A stretch of 64,000 bases of DNA, taken from positions 1,054,001 to 1,118,000 of the forward strand of contig CAWHJN010000005.1 of NCBI GenBank assembly GCA_963829705.1, in the 5' to 3' direction. Shown here in pieces: positions 34,911 through 44,190 of the stretch (the stretch's first letter is position 1; each line of letters starts with the position of its first letter). Origin of the DNA: CAWHJN01 sp963829705. GTDB taxonomy: Bacteria; Bacteroidota; Rhodothermia; Rhodothermales; BA12. The position numbers and the translations under genes are program-made. Under the pieces are notes generated by a model. The model did not search any database. It saw only the letters and a program-made list of their open reading frames with translations, and was not told the origin of the DNA.

Positions 34911-35651
34911 TCACGGGCTGAGGGCCGTCGGTTTCCACGGCACGTCGAAATACAGTCGCTGGTGCGCGTACGGACGCGGTGTGGCCCCGAGCCACGCCGC
35001 GTCTGTCTGTTCGAGCGTCCACTGGCTCAGGCCCGCAGCGAGCGCGTCGGTGCATTCCTGCGCGCGCCACACCAGCGTCACCTCGGCCAGTTCGATGAGG
35101 CCCAGCAGGGCGGTGCAGCCGATGGCGTACCAGAGCTGCACCGACGCGGGTTCGGCACGGGTGGCCCACAGTGCGAACAGCGCGACGAGCAGCAGCAGAT
35201 TGGGACGCAGCAGCGAGGGCCGGAGGGGGCGGAGCAGGTCGGCGTAGAGCTGGTAGATGCGCCGCTGCTGCTCGGAGGCGCGCAGCCGCCCCAACTCGGG
35301 GATCTGGAGGCCGCGCCGAAGGCCCTGCAGGATGTGGCTGCGCGCCCACAGGTGGTCGCGGCGGTGCAGGCAGGCTGCCAGTGTGGGCGCGTCGAGGGGC
35401 TGGAGCAAAAGCTGCGCTTCGAGCGTGCCGCGATCCACGCGCCGGTAGGCCGCGCGCGCCTGCACCAGCCGCACGCCCAGGTACGCCATGCTGACGAGCC
35501 ACAGCGCCGTCCCGCTCTCGAACGTCCCGCGCAGCAGGAACAGCAGCGTGAACACCAGCGCGGCCAGCGCCGTGCCGACGAGCGCCAGCGCGAGCAGCCG
35601 GTCGAGCGTCTGCTGGAAACGCCGCGCCGAGGAGCGGAGGGAAGAAAACAT
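34911..35651 (-). CDS. Hypothetical membrane protein
   Basis: 246 residues. Hydrophobic helices near 18-45 (LLALALVGTALAALVFTLLFLL), around 55-65, and at 150-190 (LLLLVALFALW; LWYAIGCTALLGLIELA) are separated by an Arg/Leu-rich cytoplasmic stretch. No family recognised. The ATG at 35651 gives a short N-terminus before the first helix. Divergent from the lipoprotein gene and convergent with the secretin. A link to the pilus is not supported by sequence. Confidence 0.6.
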   Translation of the reverse strand: MFSSLRSSARRFQQTLDRLLALALVGTALAALVFTLLFLLRGTFESGTALWLVSMAYLGVRLVQARAAYRRVDRGTLEAQLLLQPLDAPTLAACLHRRDHLWARSHILQGLRRGLQIPELGRLRASEQQRRIYQLYADLLRPLRPSLLRPNLLLLVALFALWATRAEPASVQLWYAIGCTALLGLIELAEVTLVWRAQECTDALAAGLSQWTLEQTDAAWLGATPRPYAHQRLYFDVPWKPTALSP

Positions 35652-35718
35652 GGAAGGCTGCACCGCGTACGACGAAGCCGCCGTGGAAGAGGCGGATAAA
35701 ACCATCTGGTCGCCCGAC

Positions 35719-36525
35719 ATGATCCGTGCTTTCGCCCTGTGTGCCCGCGTGCTAGTAGGCATACTCGTGCTCGTGGGGCTGGGGGCCGGGTGCGTGCGCC
35801 CCGCCGCCGTGCTGAAGAGCACGCCCGCCGCCCCGGTGTGGCAGGTCAGCGAGGTGCGCGAAACGCTCCGGGCGCTCCGCACGGCGGCGTCGGTGCTCGA
35901 ACGCAGCACGACATCCACGAGCAGCACGCCGCGCGCCGCCCGCGTGGCCGACTACCTGTCGGAGAGGATGCGGCGCTACGGCGTGCAGCCGGGTGCCGAG
36001 GCGCACCGCCTGCACTACCTCCTTGCCGACAGCGCGGGGCACGTCGTGGCGATGCCGCTCATGGTGGGCCTCATCGCCGGGCGCGACCCAATGGATGAAG
36101 GGGCGGTGCTGGTCTACGCGCCGCTCGTCGCGGAGCGCGCCGCTGCCGGGCCGCCGCGCCGGGCCGCTGCCGCGCTCGAACTCGCGCGCGTCGTCGCGGA
36201 CCTCGGCCACCTGTACCGCTTCCCGGCCCACACCCTCATCCTCGTCATCCCGGTGGGTAGCGACCACGGGGCGGCCCTGCGCGCCTACGGCCAGCAACCC
36301 GTCTGGCCCCTCGAAAAAACCCGCGCGGTGCTCACCATCGGCGCGTCCGAGGCCGACGCCGAGGCATGGCGGGCGGTGGGGATGCCCTCCGGGATAGACG
36401 TCTACGATGCCGCGGTGCCGATGCCTGCTTCCGGTGCCCCGGAGCCCGCGCCCGAGGAGCAGGTGGTGGCGCTGGCACGGCGCGGGTATGCGTGGCTGCT
36501 TCCGCGCCTGGGCGCGGGCGAGTGA
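35719..36525 (+). CDS. Putative lipoprotein, degenerate M28-like
   Basis: 268 residues from ATG 35719. N-terminal lipobox: VGILVLVGLGAGC, acylated Cys expected at about residue 25. The body has the outline of an M28 peptidase-like fold (RAARVADYLSERMRRYGVQPG; VLVYAPLVAERA; TLILVIPVGSDHGAALRAYG) but I do not see a full zinc-binding set. Upstream in-frame codons are open, but this start is chosen for the lipobox. It probably sits in the envelope. Function unknown. Confidence 0.6.
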   Translation: MIRAFALCARVLVGILVLVGLGAGCVRPAAVLKSTPAAPVWQVSEVRETLRALRTAASVLERSTTSTSSTPRAARVADYLSERMRRYGVQPGAEAHRLHYLLADSAGHVVAMPLMVGLIAGRDPMDEGAVLVYAPLVAERAAAGPPRRAAAALELARVVADLGHLYRFPAHTLILVIPVGSDHGAALRAYGQQPVWPLEKTRAVLTIGASEADAEAWRAVGMPSGIDVYDAAVPMPASGAPEPAPEEQVVALARRGYAWLLPRLGAGE

Positions 36526-36671
36526 AAGCGCGCGGTGACCGATAGAGGGGGCGTAAAAATTTCCGCGAGGTTCCTGAAAAAGAAGGACGGCTGCGTACTT
36601 GATCAGTATGCAGTCTCCTGCGGTCGTGACAGCGGGGCTGTGTTCGCCTGACACCAACCTCCCCCCCTCGC
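36526..36671 (+). promoter_or_regulatory. Upstream region of the CHAT gene
   Basis: 146 bp containing AT-richer text (GTAAAAATTTCC, CTGAAAAAGAAGG) that could be the promoter. No clear hairpin and no assigned boxes. Confidence 0.25.
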
Positions 36672-39600
36672 ATGGCGCAGCCGGTCCGTCGCTTTTCTTT
36701 GCTCCTGGTCCTCGTGCTGTGCGCGGCCGTGGGCGTGTTCGTGCTTACAGGGGGGCGGGCGCAGGCCTACGAGGGGATGCCGCGCGAATACCGCGCGTAC
36801 TGGTCGTGGGTGTCCACCTTCAACCAGCAGGAGGACGTAGGCGTGGAGGAGGGCCTCTCGCTGCTCGACCGCTACCCCGATCTCCAGCCACTGTACCTGC
36901 GGCTCGCCTCGGTATGCAGCCCGCAGGAGCGCGTCGCGTGCGAGCAGGCCATCCGGCAGGCGATGCCTGAAAAGCCACTCACGATAGGGTACCAGCAGGC
37001 CGCCCTGGCATTGCTAGCCGACAGCGCCGGCGCCGCGCTGCGGTGGGCGCGGCTTGCCCAGGAGACCACGCTAGCCCTGCCCGTCGTGCGGCTCGTCGTC
37101 GAGCACGGAGCGGGTAGCCTCGGCATCGACGCGGCCCGGACACGCTGGGAGCAGCGCCTCGCTGCCGACTCGTCCGACGTGGCTGCCTCGTTCGGCCTCG
37201 CCCTGCTCGACATCGGGGCGACCCGGTTGCCGTCGGCGAAGGCGCACCTGCAACGCGCCCTGCGTGCCGCGCCCGCACAGCCCGAGCTCTACCGCGAACT
37301 GGGCCGCGTCTACTTCCTCACCGGCGACGAAGCCCTCAGCGAAACGCTGCTCAAGGGCATCGACGCCGCCGAGGCGCAGCACGATTACGAAGGCGTGCTG
37401 CTGCTCCGTGGCAACCTCGCGCTCGCGCTCATGCGCCGCGAAACCGACCTCGAACTCGCCGAGAGCCTCCTCGACGACGCCCTCGCGCAGAGCCGCCAGC
37501 TCGCCGACGCCAACCGCATCGCCCTCAACTTCTACCGGCTCGGGCAGCTACGTGTGTTGCAGGTGCGCTACCAGGACGCCCTCGCGCTGCTCGACTCCGC
37601 CACGGTATACGCGCCCGAAGACGCCGCTACGCTGCGTACCCAGACGATGGCGCTCCGTGGCACCGCCGAGTGGGCGCTGTTCCGCTTCTCCGACGCCCAG
37701 CAGTCGCTCGCGACGGCGCGGCAGCAGGCGAGGGAAGGAGCGATGGTGATCGAGGACATCCAGGCGTCCATCTCGCTCGTGCAGTTGTACTACCGTATGG
37801 GGCGCTACGGCGAAGCGCAGGACCTCGGCATCGAGACGCTGCAGACAGCCACGCGCTACGACATCGCCTACGCCATCGTGGCGCTGCATCTCGCGCTGGG
37901 CGACATCGCCAACGCGTCGGGTGCGCTCGACCAGGCCGTCGCGCAGTACCGCCTGGCCATAAAGGTGGCGCAGGACACCAACATGCCCGAGCGTGTACAG
38001 CAGGCTAGCATCCGCCTTGCACAGGTGATGCTCGACCTCAAGGACCCGGCGGCGGCGAGCGATTACCTCGAACACGCCATGTCCGAGACCGACGGCAGCG
38101 CGCGCGTCTACGAAGGGCTGGGCCGCCTCTACTTCGCGCACGGCAATTACCAGAAGGCGCTCGAGTACTACGACGCCGGTATCCGCCGCGTCGGCACAAA
38201 CGCATCGCTCGAAGCCACGCTCTACACCAACGAGGCGTGGGTGTACATCACCCTGGAAGATTTCGACAAGGCACGCAACGCCCTCACGCGGGCGCGCACG
38301 GCTCTCCGGCAAAGTGGCGGCAACCCGCAAGTCGCCTTCTTCGCCGAGTCCGCCACTGCGGCCATGCTCTACGACTCAGGCGCGTACGAGCAGGCGCTGG
38401 CGATGTACCAGAACACCGTCGCGCAGGCCCGGGAACTGGAGATGCCCACGTACCAGTGGCAGCCGCTGCACGGGATGGCGTTGAGCGCGTGGCGCATGGG
38501 GCAGACGGCGCTCGCGGAGGAGTCCTTCCGCAACGCCATCTCGGTCATCGAGGCGCTGCGCGACAACCTCAACGATGGCACGCGCCGATCCTCGTTCATT
38601 CAGGACAAGGTGCTCGTCTACAAGAACTTCTCCGCCTTTCTCAACGAGCAGGGCCGGACGGACGAGGCGTTCCACTTCGCCGAGCGCGTCCGCAGCCGTG
38701 GCCTCGCCGACCTGTTCACGACGGCTCTCGGCACGCGCGACTTCAACCCGGACAACCCCGAGATGCAACTCGTCGAGGCGCGGCGTCGCCAGCAGGCGTT
38801 GAGCAGCGACCTCGAAGACGTGGCGAGTGCGGACGAGGCGACACCGACCGACGCGCTGCGCGCGTCTCAGTTACGCCGCGAACTGCTCCGGGCCGATTCG
38901 CTCTACCGCACGTCGTTCGAGACGGTGAGCCATGCAGGGGGGATGTTCACGGCGCTGGCGAAGCCGGTGCGGGTGGAGGACGTGCAGCCAGTGCTGCGTT
39001 CCGGCGAGGCCATCGTGATGTACACCGTCGCGTCCGAGCCGCAGCGCCAGAACCAGAACGAGGTGCGGGCCTACGTGGTCACGCGCGACACCGCTCAGAG
39101 CGTGCTCCTGCCCATCGGCGCGGAAGACCTGCGCCGCAGCATCTCGGTCTTCCGCGACCAGATCAGCGCCTCCAACAAAGGCCCCGGACAGGGCTGGGAG
39201 CCGACGAGCCGCCGGTTGTACGACGCGCTGATGGCGCCTGTGGTGGCCGTGCTGCCACCGCAGGTGACGCACCTCAACCTCATCCCCGAGGGCGAGATGC
39301 ACTACCTGCCCTTCGCCGCGCTGCGCGACGCGCGGCGGCGCTTCGTCGTCGAGCGCTACTCACTCTCGGCCACGCCGTCGGCCAGCATCTTCCGGTTGGC
39401 GCGGCAGCGCGGGCAGGAAAACAAAGGCCGCTGGCGGCAGGTCGTCGCCCTCGCCGACCCCACGGGCAAGCTGCCCGGCACGCGGCGCGAGGTGCGCGCC
39501 ATCCAGGCCATCAAGGCCATCCGCGTTCACGACCTCGTCGGCGCCCGGGCGACGGAGGAGAACCTCAAGCTCTTCGCCCCCACCGCCGACATCCTGCACT

Positions 39601-40022
39601 TCGCCACGCACGGCTACTTCAACTCGCGCGCGCCGTGGTCGTCGGCCCTCGAACTCTACGGCAGCAACCTCTCCGTCGCCGAGATCGGGCAGGTGGGCCT
39701 CGACCGCCCCTACCTCGTCGTGTTGAGCGCGTGCGAAACTGCGCTTCAGAGCGGCACCCTCACCGATGTGCCGCAGGGCGACGAGTGGGTGGGCATGAAC
39801 CAGGCTTTCATGGCGGCAGGAGCCCCCAGCGTGATGTCGAGCCTGTGGCCCATCAGCGACCGCGCCAGCAGCAAACTCGTCTCGCAGTTTTACAACGCCC
39901 TGCTCGACACCGAGAGCAAGGCGAATGCGCTGGCGCAGGTGCAGCGCGCTTTCATCAAGGACGCCTCCTTTTCCCACCCCTACTACTGGGCGGCGTTCAC
40001 CCTCACCGGCGACCCCCTGTAG
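36672..40022 (+). CDS. TPR-CHAT domain protein (caspase-like protease), secreted or membrane-anchored
   Basis: 1116 residues. N-terminal hydrophobic signal/anchor (SLLLVLVLCAAVGVFVL). Residues ~60-640 are tetratricopeptide-type helices (ELYRELGRVYFLTGDEAL, YEGLGRLYFAHGNYQKALEY). The C-terminal CHAT domain (about 800-1116) has MHYLPFAALRD, catalytic His980 in HFATHG and Cys1021 in SACETA, then MNQAFMAAGAPSVMSSLWPI. Both catalytic residues are present. CHAT proteases cut protein targets in several bacterial defence and envelope systems. The S8 protease gene follows 39 bp later and may belong with it. The substrate is unknown. Confidence 0.9.
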   Translation: MAQPVRRFSLLLVLVLCAAVGVFVLTGGRAQAYEGMPREYRAYWSWVSTFNQQEDVGVEEGLSLLDRYPDLQPLYLRLASVCSPQERVACEQAIRQAMPEKPLTIGYQQAALALLADSAGAALRWARLAQETTLALPVVRLVVEHGAGSLGIDAARTRWEQRLAADSSDVAASFGLALLDIGATRLPSAKAHLQRALRAAPAQPELYRELGRVYFLTGDEALSETLLKGIDAAEAQHDYEGVLLLRGNLALALMRRETDLELAESLLDDALAQSRQLADANRIALNFYRLGQLRVLQVRYQDALALLDSATVYAPEDAATLRTQTMALRGTAEWALFRFSDAQQSLATARQQAREGAMVIEDIQASISLVQLYYRMGRYGEAQDLGIETLQTATRYDIAYAIVALHLALGDIANASGALDQAVAQYRLAIKVAQDTNMPERVQQASIRLAQVMLDLKDPAAASDYLEHAMSETDGSARVYEGLGRLYFAHGNYQKALEYYDAGIRRVGTNASLEATLYTNEAWVYITLEDFDKARNALTRARTALRQSGGNPQVAFFAESATAAMLYDSGAYEQALAMYQNTVAQARELEMPTYQWQPLHGMALSAWRMGQTALAEESFRNAISVIEALRDNLNDGTRRSSFIQDKVLVYKNFSAFLNEQGRTDEAFHFAERVRSRGLADLFTTALGTRDFNPDNPEMQLVEARRRQQALSSDLEDVASADEATPTDALRASQLRRELLRADSLYRTSFETVSHAGGMFTALAKPVRVEDVQPVLRSGEAIVMYTVASEPQRQNQNEVRAYVVTRDTAQSVLLPIGAEDLRRSISVFRDQISASNKGPGQGWEPTSRRLYDALMAPVVAVLPPQVTHLNLIPEGEMHYLPFAALRDARRRFVVERYSLSATPSASIFRLARQRGQENKGRWRQVVALADPTGKLPGTRREVRAIQAIKAIRVHDLVGARATEENLKLFAPTADILHFATHGYFNSRAPWSSALELYGSNLSVAEIGQVGLDRPYLVVLSACETALQSGTLTDVPQGDEWVGMNQAFMAAGAPSVMSSLWPISDRASSKLVSQFYNALLDTESKANALAQVQRAFIKDASFSHPYYWAAFTLTGDPL

Positions 40023-40061
40023 TCCTTCCCGTCCCTCCACACTCGATTCCTCTCCGTTCCC

Positions 40062-42047
40062 ATGTTAGCACCCACGCACCACCACCCCTCACCGCCCCTC
40101 CACCTGCGGACGCTCCTCACGCTGTGCCTCGTCTTCGTCCTCACTGCTGGATGGGCCGAGGCACAGGTCGTTTTAGACGTCCGGGATGGCCTCGTCACGA
40201 TCCAGAACGCGGGTAGCGCGCCGCAGACACTCACGCGCCTCAGCAGCAAAAGCGGCACCGATAGCTGGGTCGTCGGCGACAACGTAGGCAATCACTACGG
40301 CACGTCGAGCTACGAAGCGGGTGACGGTGGCGGCGGTGGCAACCAGACAGGCGGCAGCGGCGGCACGTCGAACGACCCCATCATCGTCGTCATGGGCGGC
40401 TACGAAAGTGGCGGTGGCGGCGGTGGCAACCAGACGGGCGGCAGCGGCGGCACGTCGAACGACCCCATCATCGTCGTCATGGGCGGCTACGAAAGCGCAC
40501 TCGACCTGCTGCGGGGCCGCTTCGGTGCGACCGCCACGCACGACGCGACGCTCAACGTGGACGTCCTCAGCCTGCCCGCGACGGCCGACATTGACGCTTT
40601 CTTCCGCACGCTCGTGACGGATTCGCTGCACGGCTACCCGCTCTACCGCTTTCTCGGGATGCTGGAGATCGCCAGCCGCGGCACCTTCGACGAGCCTGCC
40701 TACGACCTCGCCAAGACGGCCATGCCTGCGCTGCCTTTCCCCAACGACCCGCTCTACTGGGAGCAGTGGGGGCTTCGCAAAACGCGCATCGGCTACGCGC
40801 AGTGGCACACCGCGCTGGCCAACCACCAGGTGCGGATCGCCGTGATCGACAGCGGCGTGGGCGACGACGAGCGCGCCAACACGGGCCTCGACGGCGCGGC
40901 AGTGGAGTTTGTGCAGGTGGCGCCCACGAGCGGGCGGCCTGCTGTTCATGGCCTCGGCCTGCTCTCGCTCCTCGCCGACCGCAGCCACGACGGCGACGGC
41001 ATCGTGGGCATGGTGGGAAACTGGGGCAGCGGGGGGTGCTACGCCAACGCGCCGCTGTTCCAGAGCACCACGCCGCAGGTGATCTCGTACAGCGTGGGCG
41101 ATTACGGCCCCATCAGCGTCTACGTCGCCCGCGCCATCCGGCTGGCCGTCGAGGCGGGCGTGGACGTGATCAACCTGTCGATGCGGATGGGCTACTCGCC
41201 CGCCGTCGAAACCGCCATCCAGGAAGCCCTCGACGCCAACGTGATCGTCGTGGCGGCGGCAGGCAATTACGCCCCCGGCGCGGCGCACAAACCGGCGGCG
41301 TTCCCGGCCAACATCGACGGCGTGATCGCCGTCGGTGCGGCGGACGAGTCGATGGGCTACGCGGCGCTGTCGGCCAACGAAGGCGTGGACATCCTCGCGC
41401 CGGGCGAGCACGTCGTCATCGGCGGGCCGGGCAACATCTGGTACTACGGCAGCGGCACGTCCTTCGCCGCGCCGTATGTGACAGCCACGGCGGCGATGAT
41501 CCGCGCCGTGCGCCCCGACCTGACGGCGGCGGAGATCGTCGAGGCGATGCAGGTGCGCGCCCAGGCGCAGGACCAGTCGGGCGTCGGCTTTCTCAACGCG
41601 CTCTCGTCGCTCAACGCCGCGCTGAACGTGGACGAGCGCCAGCGCTACCTCACGCTGCCGCACGAGTGCGTGCTGGGTGGGCTGGGCAAGGACAACCCCT
41701 ACGGCTGGACCGAGGTGGACACCTACGACCACGCGCAGGACGACGACCTCTTCCCGGACGAGACGCTGGAAACGGCGGTGCCAGAGGTGACGGCGCTCGG
41801 AGCCCCGCGCCCCAACCCGTTCGCCAGCCGCACCACGCTCGTGCTCGACCTCGCCGAGGCGCAGCCCGTGCGCGTGTACGTCTACAACACGCTCGGGCAG
41901 CGCGTGGCCGTGCTCGCCGACGGGACGATGGCCGCCGGGCAGCACCCGCTCACGCTCGACGCCGCGAACCTGCCCTCCGGGCTGTACCTCGTCCGCCTCG
42001 AAACGGAGACGGGCGTGACTACGCAAACCGTGACGCTGACGCGGTAA
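40062..42047 (+). CDS. S8 (subtilisin-like) protease with T9SS sorting domain
   Basis: 661 residues: signal peptide (LLTLCLVFVLTAGWAEAQ), an N-terminal region with a 29-residue tandem duplication, then an S8 domain with Asp263 (AVIDSG), His296 (VHGLG) and Ser467 (GTSFAAPY). The C-terminal ~75 residues are a type IX secretion sorting domain (PRPNPFASRTTLVLDL, VRVYVYNTLGQRV, LPSGLYLVRLE). It is expected to be exported and attached to the surface. All three catalytic residues are present. Located just after the CHAT gene; a terminator follows. Confidence 0.92.
   Translation: MLAPTHHHPSPPLHLRTLLTLCLVFVLTAGWAEAQVVLDVRDGLVTIQNAGSAPQTLTRLSSKSGTDSWVVGDNVGNHYGTSSYEAGDGGGGGNQTGGSGGTSNDPIIVVMGGYESGGGGGGNQTGGSGGTSNDPIIVVMGGYESALDLLRGRFGATATHDATLNVDVLSLPATADIDAFFRTLVTDSLHGYPLYRFLGMLEIASRGTFDEPAYDLAKTAMPALPFPNDPLYWEQWGLRKTRIGYAQWHTALANHQVRIAVIDSGVGDDERANTGLDGAAVEFVQVAPTSGRPAVHGLGLLSLLADRSHDGDGIVGMVGNWGSGGCYANAPLFQSTTPQVISYSVGDYGPISVYVARAIRLAVEAGVDVINLSMRMGYSPAVETAIQEALDANVIVVAAAGNYAPGAAHKPAAFPANIDGVIAVGAADESMGYAALSANEGVDILAPGEHVVIGGPGNIWYYGSGTSFAAPYVTATAAMIRAVRPDLTAAEIVEAMQVRAQAQDQSGVGFLNALSSLNAALNVDERQRYLTLPHECVLGGLGKDNPYGWTEVDTYDHAQDDDLFPDETLETAVPEVTALGAPRPNPFASRTTLVLDLAEAQPVRVYVYNTLGQRVAVLADGTMAAGQHPLTLDAANLPSGLYLVRLETETGVTTQTVTLTR
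40325..40498 (+). repeat. 87-bp in-frame tandem duplication inside the S8 protease gene
   Basis: Two copies with an exact 87-bp period (for example AACCAGAC at 40341 and 40428), each encoding GGGGGNQTGGSGGTSNDPII and VVMGGYES. The copies differ at very few bases, so the event is recent. Confidence 0.9.
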
Positions 42048-42070
42048 ACACGCCGCCGTGCGGCAACCGG

Positions 42071-42109
42071 TGGCCGGTCGGGCGTGTCTCGACCGGCCAT
42101 CGACTTTTT
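42071..42109 (+). terminator. Terminator after the S8 protease gene
   Basis: TGGCCGGTCG (42071-42080) and CGACCGGCCA (42090-42099) form a perfect 10-bp stem with a 9-nt loop, followed by TCGACTTTTTG. Confidence 0.9.
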
Positions 42110-42211
42110 GGGCGCGCCCTCGCACAGGTTGCCGAGCGTTGCGCCGCAGGAAACTGCGCCCGGGACGGCGGGATACCAGTCGGTGCCCTGCTCGTCTTTC
42201 CCTGCTACCTC

Positions 42212-43874
42212 ATGTCTGCTTTCGACGCCATCGTCATCGGCTCGGGCCACAACGGGCTCGTCGCCGCGGCAGCCCTGGCCCGCGCGGGCTGGTCGGTCGT
42301 CGTCCTCGAAGCCGAAGCTACACCCGGCGGATGCGTCCGCTCGGGGGAGGTCACGCTCCCCGGCGTCGTCCACGACCTCTACTCGACCAACCAGAACCTC
42401 TTCAGGCAGTCGCCGCCGTACCAGGCGTGGAAAGACGATTTCGAGCGGCATGGCCTCCGGTTCGTCCACACCGAGCGCCCGTTCTGCAACGTCTTCGAGG
42501 ACGGCACGGCGATCCGCGTCGTCGCCGACTTCGACCGGACGGTCGCCGGGCTGGCGGAGCATTCGATGGCCGATGCCGACGGGCTGCGGCGGCTTCGCAC
42601 CCGGTTCGAGGATTTCCAGAAAGTATTCCTGCCGCTCTACGGCCACGAACTGCCCTCCGCCGCGGCTGCCGCTGCGCTGGCGAAGGGCGTCGCGGCGGTC
42701 GGCGTCGAGCGGACGACGGAACTCGCGCGGATGCTGCTCGGCTCGACGCGCGAACTGGGCGCGAGCTACTTCGGTACCGCCGAGGCGCAGGCGCTGCTGG
42801 CGACGTGGGGGATGCACATGGATTTCGGGCCGGACGTCGCCGGCGGGGCCGTTTTTCCGCTCATGGAAGTGTTCTCGAACATCGACGAGGGGATGGTCGT
42901 GGCCGAGGGCGGGGCGTCGAAGATCCCCGAGGCGCTCTGCGCGATGATCGACGAGCACGGCGGCACCGTCCGCACCGGTACGCGCGTGACGCGCATCCTG
43001 ACGGACGAGGGCCGAGCCACCGGCGTCGAAATCGAAGGTGGCGAGCGGATCGAGGCCCGCAAGGCGGTCGTGGCGGGCGTCATGCCCGAGGCGCTCTTCG
43101 AGCGGCTCCTCGAAGGCGTGCCGCTCCCGGAGGGTTTTCAGCACAAGGTGGACGGTTACGAGCACGGCCCCGGCACGTTCATGCTCCACCTCACCCTCGA
43201 CGGCCCCGCGCCCTGGGCCGCAGGCGACGATCTCGCGGACTTCGCCTACGTCCACATCCCGCCCACCGTCGACGACCTCGCCCGAACCTACCAGCAGAGC
43301 CTCGCCGGGTTGCTGCCCGACAGCCCCCTCCTCATCGTCGGCCAGACGACGGCGGTGGACCCGACACGCGCGCCCGAGGGCACGCACGTCCTGTGGATTC
43401 AGGTGCGCTCGGTGCCCGGCACCCTGGCGGGCGACGCCGCGGGCGAGATCTCCGCGACTGACTGGGACGAGGCCACCGAGCCCTTCGCCGAGCGCGTCCT
43501 CGCCAAGCTCGAGCGGTTTGCGCCTGGCCTTCGCGCGCGCATCGTCGGGCGGCATCGCCATGAGCCCCGTCGACCTCGAGCGGCACAACGCCAACCTCGT
43601 CGGTGGAGACTCCATCGGCGGCAGCGCCCACCTGCGGCAGAACTTCCTGTTCCGTCCCTTCCCCGGCTGGAGCCGCTACGAGATGCCCATCGAGAACCTG
43701 TACCTCTGCGGTGCGGCGGCGTGGCCGGGGCCGGGCAACAACGCGACTTCGGGCTGGCTCGTCGCCCAGCGGCTCACCAGCGGGGTGCCGTGGAAGCGCG
43801 TCGCCCTCGGCGCGGCGGCCACCGGGATCGCCGGTGCCGCCCTCTGGTCGCTGCTCTCGCCCTCGGACGAGTGA
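42212..43874 (+). pseudogene. Phytoene-desaturase-like NAD(P)/FAD oxidoreductase, one frameshift
   Basis: ATG at 42212; FAD-binding N-terminus FDAIVIGSGHNGLVAAAALA and EAEATPGGC. The frame runs to ARIVGRH near 43553, then the family sequence continues in the +1 frame as MSPVDLERHNANLVGGDSIG and FLFRPFPGW, GAAAWPGPG, ending at 43874. Total span is a multiple of 3 plus 1, so one extra base near 43554-43559 explains it. Intact, it would be a ~553-residue amine-oxidase/phytoene-dehydrogenase family protein. Sequencing error or a genuine mutation cannot be told apart here. Confidence 0.85.
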
Positions 43875-43958
43875 TGGGACGGTGAGTTTTTCCTTCCCGA
43901 TGGCCGCGAAAAGAGGTCTGTAATCCTCATGGAGCCACCGGTGGTTTACGTGTCTCCA

Positions 43959-43994
43959 CGGGCGGCTTCTCCACAGCAGAGAGGCCGCCCGTTT
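43959..43994 (+). terminator. Hairpin terminator after the oxidoreductase locus
   Basis: CGGGCGGC (43959-43966) pairs with GCCGCCCG (43984-43991), with TTCTC/GAGAG extending the stem, followed by TTT. Very similar to the hairpin at 46093-46128 on the other side of the RCC1-like gene. Confidence 0.75.
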
Positions 43995-44011
43995 CGTGTC
44001 AGGGCTACACC

Positions 44012-44042
44012 GTTGGCATGTAGGAAAAATATACCTGCCAAC
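44012..44042. promoter_or_regulatory. Palindrome upstream of the RCC1-like gene
   Basis: GTTGGCA (44012-44018) and TGCCAAC (44036-44042) are exact inverted copies flanking an AT-rich centre (GTAGGAAAAATATACC). It resembles an operator overlapping a promoter. The remaining gap from 43875 to 44190 holds no other recognised feature. Confidence 0.45.
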
Positions 44043-44190
44043 CGTGCACCCAGACAGCAGAGCCCGGAGGGGGAGTGCATCTGGAAGCATCTGCAAGAGT
44101 GTGGCACAGTACTGGTTAGCAGGGCGCTCGAAATCTCCGCTGGCATTCTTTGCCTCAGCGATTCTCACGCCTCAACTCCTATTTCGCAAC

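Noticed and set aside
40766..42211. Open frame running into the oxidoreductase from inside the S8 protease gene
   Set aside because: The upstream part lies in another frame of the protease gene and is low-complexity Arg-rich; only the part from 42212 has a recognisable FAD-binding start.
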